Assembly: GCA_932521025.1 (NCBI GenBank)
Contig: OW051470.1
Span: forward strand, 868,001 to 932,000
Direction of reading: 5' to 3'
Origin: Oscheius onirici
Lineage: Eukaryota; Nematoda; Chromadorea; Rhabditida; Rhabditidae
DNA length: 64,000 bases
Of the stretch, positions 33,401-45,024 are shown one piece after another; the first letter of the stretch is position 1, and the number at the start of each line of letters is the position of its first letter. The translations under genes and the position numbers were made by a program. A model generated the notes under the pieces. The model had not been told where the DNA came from. It worked only from the letters and a program-made list of their open reading frames with translations, and did no database searches.

Positions 33401-36400
33401 ATACTCTCTCAGTGTTCTGAGGCTCTGATCCTGACCCTCTGCCCAGTATACCAAAGAGTACTACAGTAACTGGTACCAGTTGATCTTCCTGTTTCTAGAA
33501 TCGTAGTAACTACTGATCTGTTGAGATCTGAGGGAGAGTAAGTCTTACTGACCAATTAAACTTACAGATCTGCATCTACGACCCCCGAGCCGGAACTAGT
33601 CCCATTTCTGTCGTCGAGGCGCATCAAGGTATGGGCCGAGAGGGCCGTGTTCTCTTCTGCGGTGACCGTCTCCTATCCAGTGGCTTTACAAATGTGAGAC
33701 TCTTTTTCTATCCAGTTACCGTATCCTGTCTAGAAGCGCGTTCAAGAAGTCCGTCTCTTTGACACCGGAAAGTGGGGAGCCCCAGTCCATATCCAGGAAT
33801 TTGTCTCCACTACAGGCGTACTCATTCCACACTATGATCCGGATACGAAGCTGGTCTTCCTGACCGGCAAGGGAACAAACAAGATGTTCATGGTAGAACA
33901 GCAGGACCGTCAGCCGTTACTGTCCAATGTCTACGAGATGACTCTTCCGGAACAGTCGGTGGGAGCCTGTCTTTCGTCCAAGAGACATCTGGCCGTTATG
34001 GAGGGAGAGGTGGACATTTTCTATCAACTGACCAAGAATTCCATTGTCCCCATTCCGTGCATCGTCCCCAGAAGAACCTATAGGGACTTCCATACTGATC
34101 TCTTCCCGGATACTGTAGGAACTGAAGCTGGTCTGAGTGGAAGTGAATGGCTGTCGGGACAGAACAAACTGCCTGCTAAGATCTCTCTAGCTCCTAGTGG
34201 ATCAGCACCGAAGAATCCTTCTCCTCCACCACAGGAACCGACTCCGCCAAAGAGTCAAGTTCAGACTGTTGTTCAGAAGCCGGTGGCTGCTGTTCCAGTA
34301 GCTACTGTGAGGAAGTCGAGGACTGAGGTGAGTAACTGGTCTAACAATAAGAGACTACTGTAGAAAAGATGAGACAGGAAATGTACAGAGACATTACGAG
34401 AGTCGGTAATATTCTAGAACAGTTAGGGAACTACTGAGACAGTATGAGTCGTGAAAGGGTCAGTAAGAGTCTGGGGAGAACAACTACTGGTAAGGTAAGA
34501 GTCAAGAGAGGGAGAGACTGTAACAGAGTCGGTAAGGCTCTAGAACAGACTAACTACCGGCTTAGGGATTTTTCTTATTGTTAGAAAAAATTTCTAAGAA
34601 AGTCACGGTCGAAGTTTACCGCCACTTTTCTTAGAAAAAATTATCTACCGAAAATTATGGCGTGGTTTTCTTTCGATTTTTTTTAAATATTTTTATGGTA
34701 CCCTGGCGACTATTTTACCAAAAAATACAAATAAGAAGTAACGGTCAACAAATTCGACCGCAACTTTTCTTAGAAACATTTTTCTAAGAAAAGTCCCTAA
34801 CCCCTAACTACTACTAGGTAAGAAATAGTCAACAAAAGTACGAAAACATACCTGAGAGACAGTAGGAGTCTGGTACTGACTTTGAGAGAGACAGTACATG
34901 ATCAGGTGACAGTAACAGTAAGAGCAGAGAGTGACAGTCCGAGTACCAGTCATTTTACTAAAAGAGACAGGCTATACGGTAGTACTCAGAACAATTGGGA
35001 CAACCCCTCTTTTCCAGGTAGAAGAACCCGCTCCGCCTGTAAAAGAATCTCCAAGGGAAGCTCCGAAAGCTTCTCCCGAAGACGTCAAGGAGATTGACTA
35101 CGCTCCCTACGAGCCCAAGATCATGTCCAATCCTCCTCCAGACAGTCCCGAGACTCAGAAGAAACTTGATATGGTAGGCTTTTGGTCTCGACTTTTCCAT
35201 GTTCATTAAGATCGATGCCACGACGGCCCGTTCAAACGCCTCGATTATTTCTCTGTCCTCTAGGGATGAGAATCTAGAGAATGTTGCTCCGGTCACACCT
35301 CAGGTGAGTCAGGGTTACTGTTATAGTCTGTTCAAAATATAAAGAACATAATTTTTATTGACCCGCTTTTTTTGGTTGGCTGAGTATCCAATATTTACAT
35401 GCTGTATCATCCTACGCAGCTAAATTCCCGCCAATTTGATTTGAAAAAAAGTTCTATGAAGAAAGAGCGGGCCAATTCAAATTATGCTCTCTACATTTTG
35501 AACAGAATTTACTGTTACTGTTACATACTCTCATTACAGGTCAAGCTCCGTCCCTCAGCTCCTCCCGACTCTTCCAGTCGAGTTCTCTCAGCCAGAGCCC
35601 GTCCGAAGTCCTGTGTAGTCGGAATGGTCGCCTCCAAATTCCGGCATGTGGAGACGATTGTCGGCATCAAGGCCAACAATTCCGTGTTCATGAACCTCCG
35701 AAACGTCAACACTCGTCTCCCGCCAGAATCTAATGGAGCCTGTGCTAGTGGCCAATTCGTGGCTGTCCCTCTCAGTGGTCCTGCCGGCGTCGTCGGCATC
35801 TACAATGTGGATCAGCCTGGCAAGATCCCAGATGGTGTCATGGACGGAATCTTCAATAAGGCCAACGTGACCGACATGCAATGGAATCCGTTCAATGATG
35901 GCGAGTTGGCTGTGGGTACTGATGCCGGCCTGGTCAATATCTGGAGGGTGGCTGACGAAGATGGTCTCAGGAATGAAATGGAGCCTGCTGTGGTTCTCAA
36001 ACTTGGAGGAGAGAAGATTTTGACGCTCAGATGGCATCCTTTGGCATCGAATCTTCTGGCGATTGCACTTTCCGACAATTCTATTGAGCTGTGGGACACG
36101 GAGAAACAGGAGAGGAAGAATAAGTGAGTATAGGGACAGAGGGACAGAAGGATCAGTCTCATACCATCTCTTTCCAGATTCACTACCCACAGCGGCTCTA
36201 TTCTCTCAATCGCTTGGAGCGCTACCGGTGTCCATTTGGCCTCTCTGGGAAAGGACAGTCTTCTGAACATTCATGAGCCTCAATTGGGGCCAGACTGTCT
36301 AATTCGACAGAAGAAGGTGCTGGATAATACGAGAGCAGCTCGTGTCCTCTTTGCCTGCGATGACAGGGCTCTCGTTGTGGTCGGCTTCACGAAAGGATCA

Positions 36401-37791
36401 GAGAGACAAGTTCAACTGATCGATGCTTTCGATCTGAAGGTTCTGCATACTCATCATGTGGACAGTGGAACGCAGCCTCTGGTTCCCCATTACGATTACG
36501 ATAGTAATGTTCTGTTCTTGACTGGAAAGGTAAGAAAATGTCTCATTGAGTCTTTCAAAAATCTATCACCATCTTTTCTTACATAAATACATAAATTTCT
36601 CCCTAAAAAGTCTGTCAGGCTGTCAGTCAGTCAATCCCTCTTCCTCATTTTCCAATTCCAGGGTGACCGTATCGTGAACATGTTCGAAGTCTGCTACGAC
36701 AGTCCCTTCATGCTCCAGTTGACGAACTACGTTGCCCCAGCCGGCGCCCAGACCATCGCCTTCCACAACAAGAAGAAGTGAGTACACTTCTACAGTAATC
36801 CTACAGTAATTTCTAGATGCGACGTCATGGCCGTGGAGTTCCAAAGAGGCTGGCGCCTGACGGACAAGGGTCTAGAACTTATGATCTTCCGGGTACCGAG
36901 AGTTCGGAAAGACGTCTTCCAGTCGGATCTGTTCCCTGACGCGTTGGTCACATGGCGACCGACCATGACTGCTGACGAGTGGCTGGCCGGAGACAATCGG
37001 GGCCCACAGTTTGAGAGTCTTCGACCAGAAGGAGTCAGTGCATTGAGTGAGTTTTTTTCCCTATTTTCTTGTCTTTCGGTTCAGATACAGTAGTAGTTCT
37101 GTCCACTTGACTATCTGTTCTGTTCCAGTAGTCATACTGTATCTTCCTTTGTCTGTTCAGTTAACTCCACATGTTCACTATTCTTGGGCGTCGAGTCGAG
37201 TCACGAGCCGATTCGAGTCGAGTACTGGACCGACCCGACCCGAGTCGAGTCGAGCCGAGTTCAAATTCCGCGGTCAATATCTCTCTTGATCAGTTCACTA
37301 GCTGTACTCTCTCAGTTCTAGTCTCTAGTTCAGTCGGGAACTCTGTCCTCTCTGACTGGTTTTCCCAAAACCATCATGTTTTTCCTACTCTCCAATCTCT
37401 AGATCTGTTCTACCGTCTTTTGCCTCTTCGAAAAGTTTCTCCAGACCAGTTCAGTCACTGACTCATACTCATCGTATACTGTCCAACAACTCATATTTTC
37501 AGCCAGTCCCGCCACTCCGGCTGCTCCAGCCCTGGCTAGACGTTCAGCCTTCCCCGAAGACGTCCGCTCAACTCCCAGGGCTCCTCCTTCCGATGACCTG
37601 CGAACCCTCTTGACCCAGCAGAACCAGAATGGTGATGAGAAGAAAGAGGTCGAAAAAGAGGTATTTCCCGCCAATTTTCTTGAGAAACTCCCCATTTTTA
37701 GGTCCAGTCCAGTTGGTCTAGCCAAATTTCGAAAGACACGACACTGGAACAGGACAGGATGGAAGGTGTCGCTGAAGAAGAATGGTCCTAA
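30449..37791 (+). CDS. pod-1: POD-1 / coronin-7 type tandem beta-propeller coronin
   Basis: Fourteen exons: 30449-30511, 30808-31036, 32516-32767, 32807-32895, 33568-33693, 33734-34327, 35018-35173, 35211-35303, 35540-36123, 36178-36529, 36662-36777, 36817-37046, 37503-37660, 37702-37791; every phase matches, 1043 aa. Starts MAWRFQASKFKNTTP (coronin signature, repeated as ASKFRHVETIVGIK at the second propeller). WD-type blades include CSRDEKVKLWRISGD, SADWSPDGKLLAISGDKGKQ, WNPFNDGELAVGTDAGLVNI and LASLGKDSLLNIHEP; each half ends in the coronin phrase PHYD(x)D(x)KLVFLTGKG / PHYDYDSNVLFLTGK and a DLFPD motif. A Pro/Ser/Lys-rich linker (exons 6-8) joins them. It ends in the short acidic tail MEGVAEEEWS, like the CA tail of coronin-7. 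The family works in actin organisation and Golgi trafficking; POD-1 in C. elegans embryo polarity. Exon 8 uses a weak TTCATTAAG acceptor after a 37-nt intron, the least sure join. Confidence 0.94.
30642..30720 (+). pseudogene. tRNA-like sequence in pod-1 intron 1
   Basis: GCATAGTGTAGTGGTAAGAT is a good A-box and CAGTTCAATCCCC a fair B-box at tRNA spacing. A four-pair stem GATT/AATC holds a seven-base loop whose centre would read TCA. The acceptor does not pair in the normal register (TTTTGC/GCAAAA only in a shifted one), and the T-stem is imperfect. Most likely a decayed tRNA or tRNA-derived repeat. Confidence 0.5.
31399..32029. mobile_element. Non-autonomous mariner-like MITE (36-bp TIRs) in pod-1 intron 2
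   Basis: A perfect 36-bp inverted repeat, 31399-31434 and 31994-32029, starting TTAGGGCGCGTCAGAAGTCG, is flanked on both sides by TA, as for Tc1/mariner targets; TTAGG ends are usual in mariner. Length is 631 bp with no transposase frame, so it needs help in trans. It carries a tRNA-like block (31727-31800). Confidence 0.9.
31727..31800 (+). repeat. tRNA-like block inside the MITE
   Basis: ATGGCGCAGTGCCAGTGCGT resembles an A-box region, GGGTTCGAGTCCG is a near-perfect B-box, a GCG/CGC stem encloses a loop containing AAC, and TTTTTGTTTTTT follows as a pol III terminator. No matching acceptor stem, so SINE-like or a captured tRNA rather than a functional tRNA gene. Confidence 0.55.
34562..34800. 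mobile_element. Short fold-back element in pod-1 intron 6
   Basis: 239 bp starting TTAGGGATTTTTCTTA and ending with the inverse TAAGAAAAGTCCCTAA. The arms contain further TTAGAAAAAATT/AATTTTTTCTAA and GGTCGAA/TTCGACC pairing. No coding capacity. Confidence 0.7.
37190..37265. repeat. GAGTC/GAGCC short tandem repeat in pod-1 intron 12
   Basis: GTCGAGTCGAGTCACGAGCC, GATTCGAGTCGAGTAC and CCCGAGTCGAGTCGAGCCGA: a GC-richer degenerate repeat of CGAGT units, about 75 bp. Confidence 0.7.
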
Positions 37792-38364
37792 TTTTTTTCA
37801 CTTATTTTCACACTTTTGGTCGCTAGTCCTGCCACGATTTCTCAGTGCTAAGAGTCTTCAGTTCATTGGTTGCGTGCCTCGATTCCCCCCTTCTTTAAAA
37901 AACCCAACATAAGATCTTTGTGTACGTATAAATGTGTTTATTATTTATTGTCTGCGGCTTCAATGAATGCTTTAATTGTGAGTTTTGTACATTTTCTGGG
38001 CTTTTCATGGAAAAGGGGAAGGAGAAACGTGAAGAAAACGAAGCAGGAACGAATATTTTGTATTTTTTACGCAAAATTGCGTCGGGCTGCGTAGAACTGC
38101 GTACTAAAGTAGCGCGGCAATTTGAAGTTTTATCCCTTCTCAGGTCTCCTCAAAGCTCTCTATTTTTCTTCTCTTTCCAGTGATTTTTGTAGCAAAAGTT
38201 CGAGAAAAAATAATGAAAATATGTGTGAATCTATTGGCATAGACGCCAAATATTGTTGCCCATAAAATAAGCATGCTCTGTGGGCAAAAGTTCAAAATTA
38301 TGTTTACGTCTCTTCTTTTCACACGTTTATTCTGAAATTATCCAATTTTCAACCTCATAAGGTC
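37792..38364. other. Spacer between pod-1 and mlh-1
   Basis: AT-rich, holding the pod-1 3'UTR and the mlh-1 promoter. At 573 bp the spacing is wider than usual inside nematode operons, and no SL2-type U-rich site was recognised. No gene seen. Confidence 0.45.
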
Positions 38365-41300
38365 ATGGGAGTGATTAACCAGCTCCCGGCCTCGGTCGTC
38401 AATCGAATCGCAGCCGGCGAAGTCGTCGTGAGGCCGGCAAACGCCGTCAAGGAGCTCATAGAGAACAGCCTCGATGCCGGAGCGCAGGAAATTGTCGTCA
38501 CACTGAAACAAGGTGGATTGGAGCTGCTTCAAGTACAGGTACGGAGTCTTTTTGTTGAGAAACTTGGAGATCTCGGAAAGTGAACGATTTATTACCGTTG
38601 AAGCTTGAAATTGAGCAGAAAACGCTTACTTTTAGCTAAAGAAAGAAGAGAAAGAGCTGAGGTTGCTCAAAAATGGCTCCATAACCCTGAAAAGTTTTTC
38701 CAGATTTGACAAATTTATCGATTACAGAGAAATGAGCTTATTTCAGGACAACGGTCGCGGATTCCTAAAAGAAGATCTGGAGATGGCTTGCGTCCGTTTC
38801 GCCACCTCAAAACTGCACGAATTTGAAGATCTCCAAAATATGCAGACCTACGGCTTCCGAGGAGAGGCCCTGGCCAGTATAAGTCTCGTCTCGAAGGTTT
38901 TTTTTTCGATTTTTAGCCAAAAAAAACCAATTTCAGGTAACAATCTCTTCCCGACCGGCAGATCAGCCCTGCGCCTGGACAGCGGCCTATAATGGCTGCC
39001 AAATGACGAGTCTTCGAGCAGCAGCCGGCAATTTTGGGACCAGCATCACTGCTGAAGAGCTGTTTCACGACGCGCCGTCCCGGCTGGGAAGTCTCCGACC
39101 CCATGAGGAAGCAGCGCGCGTGGAAGACATCGTGACGAGATATGCCGTTCATAGACCGTACGTTGTCTTCTTTTTTTCCAGTTTTGAGTGAATATGTGCT
39201 GAACTTTTTGGCTTAAAGCGACTGGCTGTTGCTCCCGTGCGAGCAACAGCCATTTGTTCTGCAGCGAGGTTAAAAGATTGGCAGGAACTGCAGTAAACCC
39301 GAATTTTTTTTGCTTTTTTTTGTTTTCAGGTTGTTCATCGTAAAATGCATGTTGAATATAGTCTGTTGGAAAAAGTAGAACCTCAAATTTGTGCCAAAAA
39401 ATTCCAGAGACATCTCCTTTGCTCTTCGAGGCACGACAGCCAGCTATAGGACGAGAGGAGACGGGAACAGAGAAGCCGTCATAGCGGCTCTGATAGGACC
39501 GGAAGCTGCTCAGGCTAGTTTTACCCATACTTTTTCATATTTTCATTTTATAGAACTCAATAGAGCTGAATCATTCGTCGGAGGCCCTAAAATTCAAACT
39601 GACGGGATGCCTAGCAGAGCCGGTCTCGACAGCCACGGCCACAGATGAGCAGAAGAGAAAGGTAAGCGGCTTTTTCACAGAATGGCTCAATTTATCGTCC
39701 TGGATCTAAAATTACCCGATTTTTATAATAAAGAGGCCAAAAATAGTCTTTTTTCCACTCCTAACCACTTTTGTTCCAGTTCCGCCGAAAATCCTTCTTC
39801 CTCTTCATAAACGGCCGCTCCGTGAGCAGTCAAGCCATTCGCAGTAGCATCGAGACGCTCTTCTCCGATCGCGATCTCATCAGTCCCTTCATTCTGCTCT
39901 CCCTGGATTTGGATCCAGCTCGTATCGACGTCAATGCCCATCCGACAAAAGAAGAGGTCATTTTTCTCGAAGAGGATCAAATTATCGAGGATATTTGCTC
40001 CCATCTGGGTCTTCTTCTGCCCTCAACCACCGAGCAACAGCTGACACAAACTTTGTCACAATCTCCGCGAGAAATCAAGGTCATTCCGGTCAACAAGAGT
40101 GAGTTTATAGACGTTTTTTCGACACCAAAGTGAACGCAAAGGTTTGGCTATAGTACGTAAACGTTGGATACTCAGCCAAGATTTTTTTAAACGATCAGAA
40201 TGACAAATTCCCACCCGAAATTGAAATAAGAGTGCCAGTCGGAGCATTTGCAGTTTTTTAGACAAAAAGGCCACTTCAGCCCCAACTCGTCAAGAAGAAG
40301 ATACTGGCTCCCCTGTCCATGGCCAGGTCCGAACTGACCATCTGGAGCAGCGACTGGACGTCTTCGCCAACACGACAATAACGTCAACGAGCAGCAATCT
40401 CTCAATGTCGTTCCTCGACTCGTCAGAGGACGTGGAAATGATCCCAGTGGCCAGTCAGAGTGAGAAGGAGATAAATGAGACATCTTTCCTTCTAGACGAG
40501 CAAAGGGTCATGATGGGAATCAGTACGCAACAGGTGAGCTTTTTCTCTACTTTCCGTAACAGTTGTACTGGATGAAGGAACCGAACTTCAAAAAAGAAAT
40601 ATTTTATAGCTATTTTCTTGTCGTTGTTTCGAAAGGCAAGGGCTACAGTAAAACAGTCCTTTTCGACGTTTTTTTTTCACAAATATTGACTTTGTTATTG
40701 TAAACGTCGTCATTTTGTTCGTTGCTTCTTTTTTTGTCACTGTACACTTCGCATCTTCACTCGTCGTATTTTTCGCTACGTAAGGCGATGTTTTGACGCA
40801 CAAACACACAAAACCAAATAGACAAACTTCGTATTCCCGGCAAGTTTCGAGTATCACTTTCTTGCCAAAGAAGCTCTGTAAAACAATTCACAATGCTCAA
40901 TTTTTCTATAAAAGCCACTTTCAGAGCTCTCAGTATGCTGTCCGCGATCTCCAGCTGGAGTCTGTCGAAAATCTCAAGAAGCAGATCTGTGTCGGCTCTT
41001 CCCAGTCCCTTAGGTATGTCTTATCATTTTACTCCAAAAAAAACAGCCAATTTTTAACGTTTTATTCAAAAACTAAGCACAAAAACAACAGATCAAAGTT
41101 CCTTGCCAAAAACCTTGAGAATATCGTCGGCGTGTTCGCAACTGCGAATACAGCAGCGCCGGAGCTGCATAATTTCCTCCAATTTTGGAATAAAGTCGGT
41201 GGGAAGACGGTTGCGAAGCCGAATTCCGCGCTCCACGATCTCCGGGCCTTCCTTGTGAATGACGTCCTCAATTTCCACCGGAAAGTTACCGTAACCCTGC

Positions 41301-44300
41301 CACTCGTAATAGCAGTCGTAGATGGCGTTAAAAACTTTCATATCCTGGAAATTTTGGGCTTAATTTTAGTACTTTTCACGCACCTTTTCCAGCTTGTTCA
41401 GCTCGTCCAAACTGCTACATAAATCCTTAAAATGGCGCTCAATCAAAACATTGATACCGTACTCAGTCTTTGCCAGAGCGACGGGGTTCCGGGTTACAAC
41501 CTGGAGTAATTTTGGCGTATCTCCTCGCCTTAGGGTTAATTTACTGACCTTGTGAATGACCTTGCACAAGATGTGAGGAGGAAGAGACTTGAGAGCAAGA
41601 TTTCTGCTAGGCCTGACCATTTTTGAGGCGAGAACTTCCGGGCGTCTGGATCGTCTGAATGGAACCACAAAAGCGGAAGTTTTTTTTAGGGGAAAGCCGC
41701 GTAGTTTTTTGATGTTTGCAAATGTTATGGAGAAAAGGGATAGCTTGTAAAAAAAATTATGCTTTCCGGAAATAGTCTCGTGGCACAAGTAGAATCCTAT
41801 CCAGTAAAGGAGGAATCTTTTGAAAATTGTATGAAAAGTGGGAGTTTGATTTATGAATTTCCTTGGAATTCATAGTAACTGGCCGTGGTTCTCGCTGAAA
41901 TGGTCTAGGAGTTTTTCTCTTGATTCAAACGCGAAAAGATCGTAGTCCAGTGTTTCGATGTCCAGGAAAGAACCTCTTCCACCTCAGATTTCCCTAATTC
42001 CACGAAACGTAAACAACTTTTTTTTTGAAGCAGAGGTAGAGGGAGAACGTAATGGTTCTTTCACTGACTACAGTACTTGTACTTGATGATGTCGGCTCTC
42101 TCGTCCTGCTTCTTCAGTCCAGCAAAGACCATCTTCGTGACGGGAATGTACTTTTTCGGGTCGAGAACGTACTTGAACAGCGTCTCGCGACTCCAGACGA
42201 CGCCCTTGTTCTTGTTCTCACTGGGCACCGCGCTGCTTGAACAGCTTCTTGCCCTTCTCGTACTCGCCGTCCGGGATACTGCCGCCACTGTTACTGCCAG
42301 AGTTCTTCTTCTTGCCGCCAGCCATCGGGGAACACTTGCGAGACAACAGTAATCTGTGAAAACAAATTCTACTCTATCTACGAGCTCCAGATTCTTCTAG
42401 CGAACATTATTTTTGATTAGAAATCGTTTTATGACCGGTTCTGATTTTTTCTTACAGCAGTCTTAACAAAAATTGCATGCCTAGTTAGGTGATAAATTCT
42501 CGCTATCTGTTTGGCCCTCAGATTCGCCTCGGGACGCCCATGGAAAGCCCAAAAAATTACTGTTGTGAAGCAAGTCCTATTCGATTTGTTGGAAAATCCT
42601 GACTTTCGATCTTACGGGACTTATGGCAGCCGGTGGCTTTTTCTCCCCGTCTTTTTACAACAAACTCCCAAAATGTGACTGAAAATGTTTCTGAAGACCA
42701 TGGCTTATTATGAAGTTGTTCCGGCTCGGGTTCGGCCAAAATCTCGTATTTTTCTTCCCACAGAAGTCTAGGAACAGTGCTCGGCATAAAAAAACTTATG
42801 CTCACAAAAAGTTCATTTCCAAAAAAGTTCATCTCCTCTACACGATCCAGACACTTCTAGTTCTTTCCTTCAATGGTAGACTGTACAGCTGAACTGGGTT
42901 CCGGCTGTGCGGACGAGACGAACGACTTGGACAGCTTCTCATAGCCGGCGGTCTTCTTCTTGCAGCACAGCTGGATCCTCTTGATCTGGAGGATGAGGAC
43001 GGCCAGATTCCAGATGAACAGCAGGCAGGACACGATGAAGACGATGAAGAAGCCGATGAGGCGCGGGTCGGTCCATTTGTCACTGAATGTTTCTTTTTGA
43101 CGTTTTAGCACATTTGTTTCCTCCCAAAACCGTGTCTATTCGATTCAGCGTCAAAAACTACATCAGTTTGAATATTTGTCAAATTGATGAAAAATGGAAA
43201 GAAACTGGTAGAAAAACTCACACTAGACATAGAGCGCCCATTCTCTGGCTTGAAAATTGGAAAAATACTCTTTTTATTGGAAAAGCTTTAAAAATTGTTT
43301 TAAAAATAATTGATAAAAAACTACAAAAATAGACTAATTGCTTTCAGCTTTCAGGGAATTGTTCAAGGAGCACTCGTTCGTTGGATGTGTAGACGCGGAG
43401 AGGATTCTGATTCAGCACGGGACGTCGCTCTACTTAATTGAGATGAAGAATGTCCTGGAGGAGCTCTTTTATCAGGTAAGCAGATAGAGAGATGAGCCTG
43501 GAGACGTTAAAAATGTCTGTTGGGCAAAAAATGCGAAAAAAAACCTTCATTTTTAGCTGTCACATAAAACGCCGTAACTGCACATCAAATTTTCAGCCGA
43601 AACCAGCTGTTTTTCATAAGCATTTTCCCCGCGTTATTTAAAGTGATGTGGCTGAACGTAGGCTTGCAACCGTAACCGGAAAAAAGAGCCGTAAATAGCC
43701 TACAACGCCCGAATGATTCTCCCCCTTTTCCAGACGATCATTTTCGGCTTTGGAAATCTCGGCTGCTTCAAACTCGAAGAGCCCATATCCATAGCAGAAC
43801 TCTATTCTCTGGCCTTTGAAGAAGTTGATTCAGGTAGTTTTTCTCTTCTCTCAAGACGAAAAAAAAAACAAATTTTAGATGACCTCCTCCAAGCTGTCGA
43901 ACTGCTTTCCGAAAAAGCCGAAATGCTCGATGATTATCTCTCGCTGTCCCTTCAAATGGTCCCCGAAGAGACGGGAGGAACGAATCTGTGCCTGGTGACG
44001 ATTCCGAGCCTCATGTGCGGATATCTGCCCCAACTGGAGGGACTTCCACAGATGGTCAAGGAACTGGTCGAGGTTCCGTGGGAAGAGGTAAGGACACTTT
44101 TTTTGAACTGACTCTCTTGGCTGGGGAGACTTTGAATACCGTAATCCTGACTCTCACGCTCTCTTTTACCCACGACTCTTTTAGAATCGTGTCTAGCGTA
44201 CTCTTGACTGTACTGTCCAGTTCTCTCTACACCTCTGAAATTCTCTACCTGTACCATGAGTCTGTCTGAATGTCTGACGGGTCTCAGCTTTCTATCTCTC

Positions 44301-45024
44301 TCACCCTCTTTGCACTCTATAATCCAGCAGACTGTACCCTGTCTCCTGACTACTATCTAGTTCTCTCGTTCCATCTGTTCTTGTACCCGGGATTAGTTGT
44401 GGCGCGTCTTGACAGGAAATCCATCCATAACACTTACTGATTTGAACATCCTGACTCTTTGGCTCTGCTCTCCCTCTGTATCAGTGTTTCCTAGTACTTT
44501 TTCCAGTCCTGACACTTGAATATCTCTCTCGCAATCTCTACTCTCTGATCCATTTGAATCTCTCTATTTTAAGTTTTGACCATTATCTAGTTCTCTCACT
44601 AACTCTGTTCAGACAAGACTCTCGCCTACCAGAAAGATACCGTAATCTTCTCTCTGACACTAGTTAGGAGTTCTGATTATATTTTGACAGTTCTTTAACC
44701 TGCCCTCTCCTCTTTAAAATACAGAAATTTTCAGGACGAAGAGACATGTCTGGAAGCCATTTGTCGAGCCGTCGCGCGACTATTCGCAATCAAAAAAAAG
44801 CTCTGTGACGGGACTCTCATTTCCGGTACTATTTTTTAATTTGCAGCTATTTTATAACAATTCCAGGCCTGCCAGAGAGTCCAGAATGGGAGCCTCTGAT
44901 CCGCGATCATCTGCTGCCCCGAATTCGACAGCGTCTCCTGCCGCAGGAGCGATTCAAAGAGGAGAAGATGGTTCATCGCGTCGTCGACCAGCACTCCATG
45001 TACAGCGTCTTTGAGCGCTGCTGA
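38365..45024 (+). CDS. mlh-1: DNA mismatch repair protein MLH1
   Basis: Thirteen exons: 38365-38538, 38747-38896, 38937-39157, 39408-39513, 39554-39661, 39780-40098, 40280-40533, 40925-41013, 43355-43475, 43734-43833, 43879-44087, 44735-44825, 44867-45024; frame closes to 699 aa. Starts at the family-typical [20 protein letters not shown]. The GHKL ATPase motifs are intact: [31 protein letters not shown]; also FINGRSVSS and [13 protein letters not shown]. The C-terminal PMS2-interaction domain includes [20 protein letters not shown] and ends FERC, the conserved MLH1 terminus. As the MutL-alpha subunit it acts in the nucleus after MutS recognises mismatches. Intron 4 (39514-39553) appears to start with GC. 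Intron 8 (2341 bp) hosts opposite-strand genes. A fold-back-element arm lies at 40156-40180. Confidence 0.95.
41093..41620 (-). CDS. Small helical protein gene nested in mlh-1 intron 8
   Basis: Three exons (complement): 41549-41620, 41384-41500, 41093-41344, with 48- and 39-nt introns, all phase 0; 146 aa. Starts [20 protein letters not shown]. The middle reads [20 protein letters not shown] and [18 protein letters not shown], the end [20 protein letters not shown]...FGKEL. Mostly charged alpha-helical, no signal or membrane segment, so probably cytosolic or nuclear. Family not recognised. Splice sites (GTCAGT/CTCCAG and GTGCGT/TTCCAG) and balanced codon use support a working gene. It is antisense to mlh-1. 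Confidence 0.8.
42061..42325 (-). pseudogene. Cytochrome c pseudogene lacking the haem-binding segment
   Basis: From the ATG at 42325: a Gly/Ser-rich start, then [17 protein letters not shown], the start of cytochrome c. Homology resumes in another frame with [29 protein letters not shown] and [13 protein letters not shown]. The segment between, which in functional proteins carries CxxCH and the following ~35 residues, is missing, and a stop follows QRGAQ. No GT-AG intron can explain the gap. It cannot bind haem covalently. Lies in mlh-1 intron 8, antisense; probably a decayed duplicate of a functional gene elsewhere. Confidence 0.88.
42857..43241 (-). CDS. Small single-pass membrane protein nested in mlh-1 intron 8
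   Basis: Two exons (complement), 43222-43241 and 42857-43082, joined in phase 2: 81 aa, [20 protein letters not shown]..., with one membrane segment ([20 protein letters not shown] and on to VLIL, about residues 15-40), then a basic Cys-containing stretch [11 protein letters not shown] and a Ser-rich tail. No signal cleavage site obvious. Family unknown. The splice sites GTGAGT and CATTCAG are good. Exon 1 is only 20 nt, so the start is the weaker part. Confidence 0.7.

Noticed and set aside
35588-36270. 200- and 152-codon minus-strand frames
   Set aside because: They lie opposite well-supported pod-1 exons and have no independent support.
37792-38364. pod-1 and mlh-1 as an operon
   Set aside because: Spacing of 573 bp is wider than typical and no clear SL2 site is visible.
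40793-41422. 209-codon plus-strand frame
   Set aside because: Only 40925-41013 is an mlh-1 exon; the rest is antisense to the nested 146-aa gene.
42052-42352. Plus-strand frames over the cytochrome c relic
   Set aside because: Shadow of the minus-strand pseudogene.
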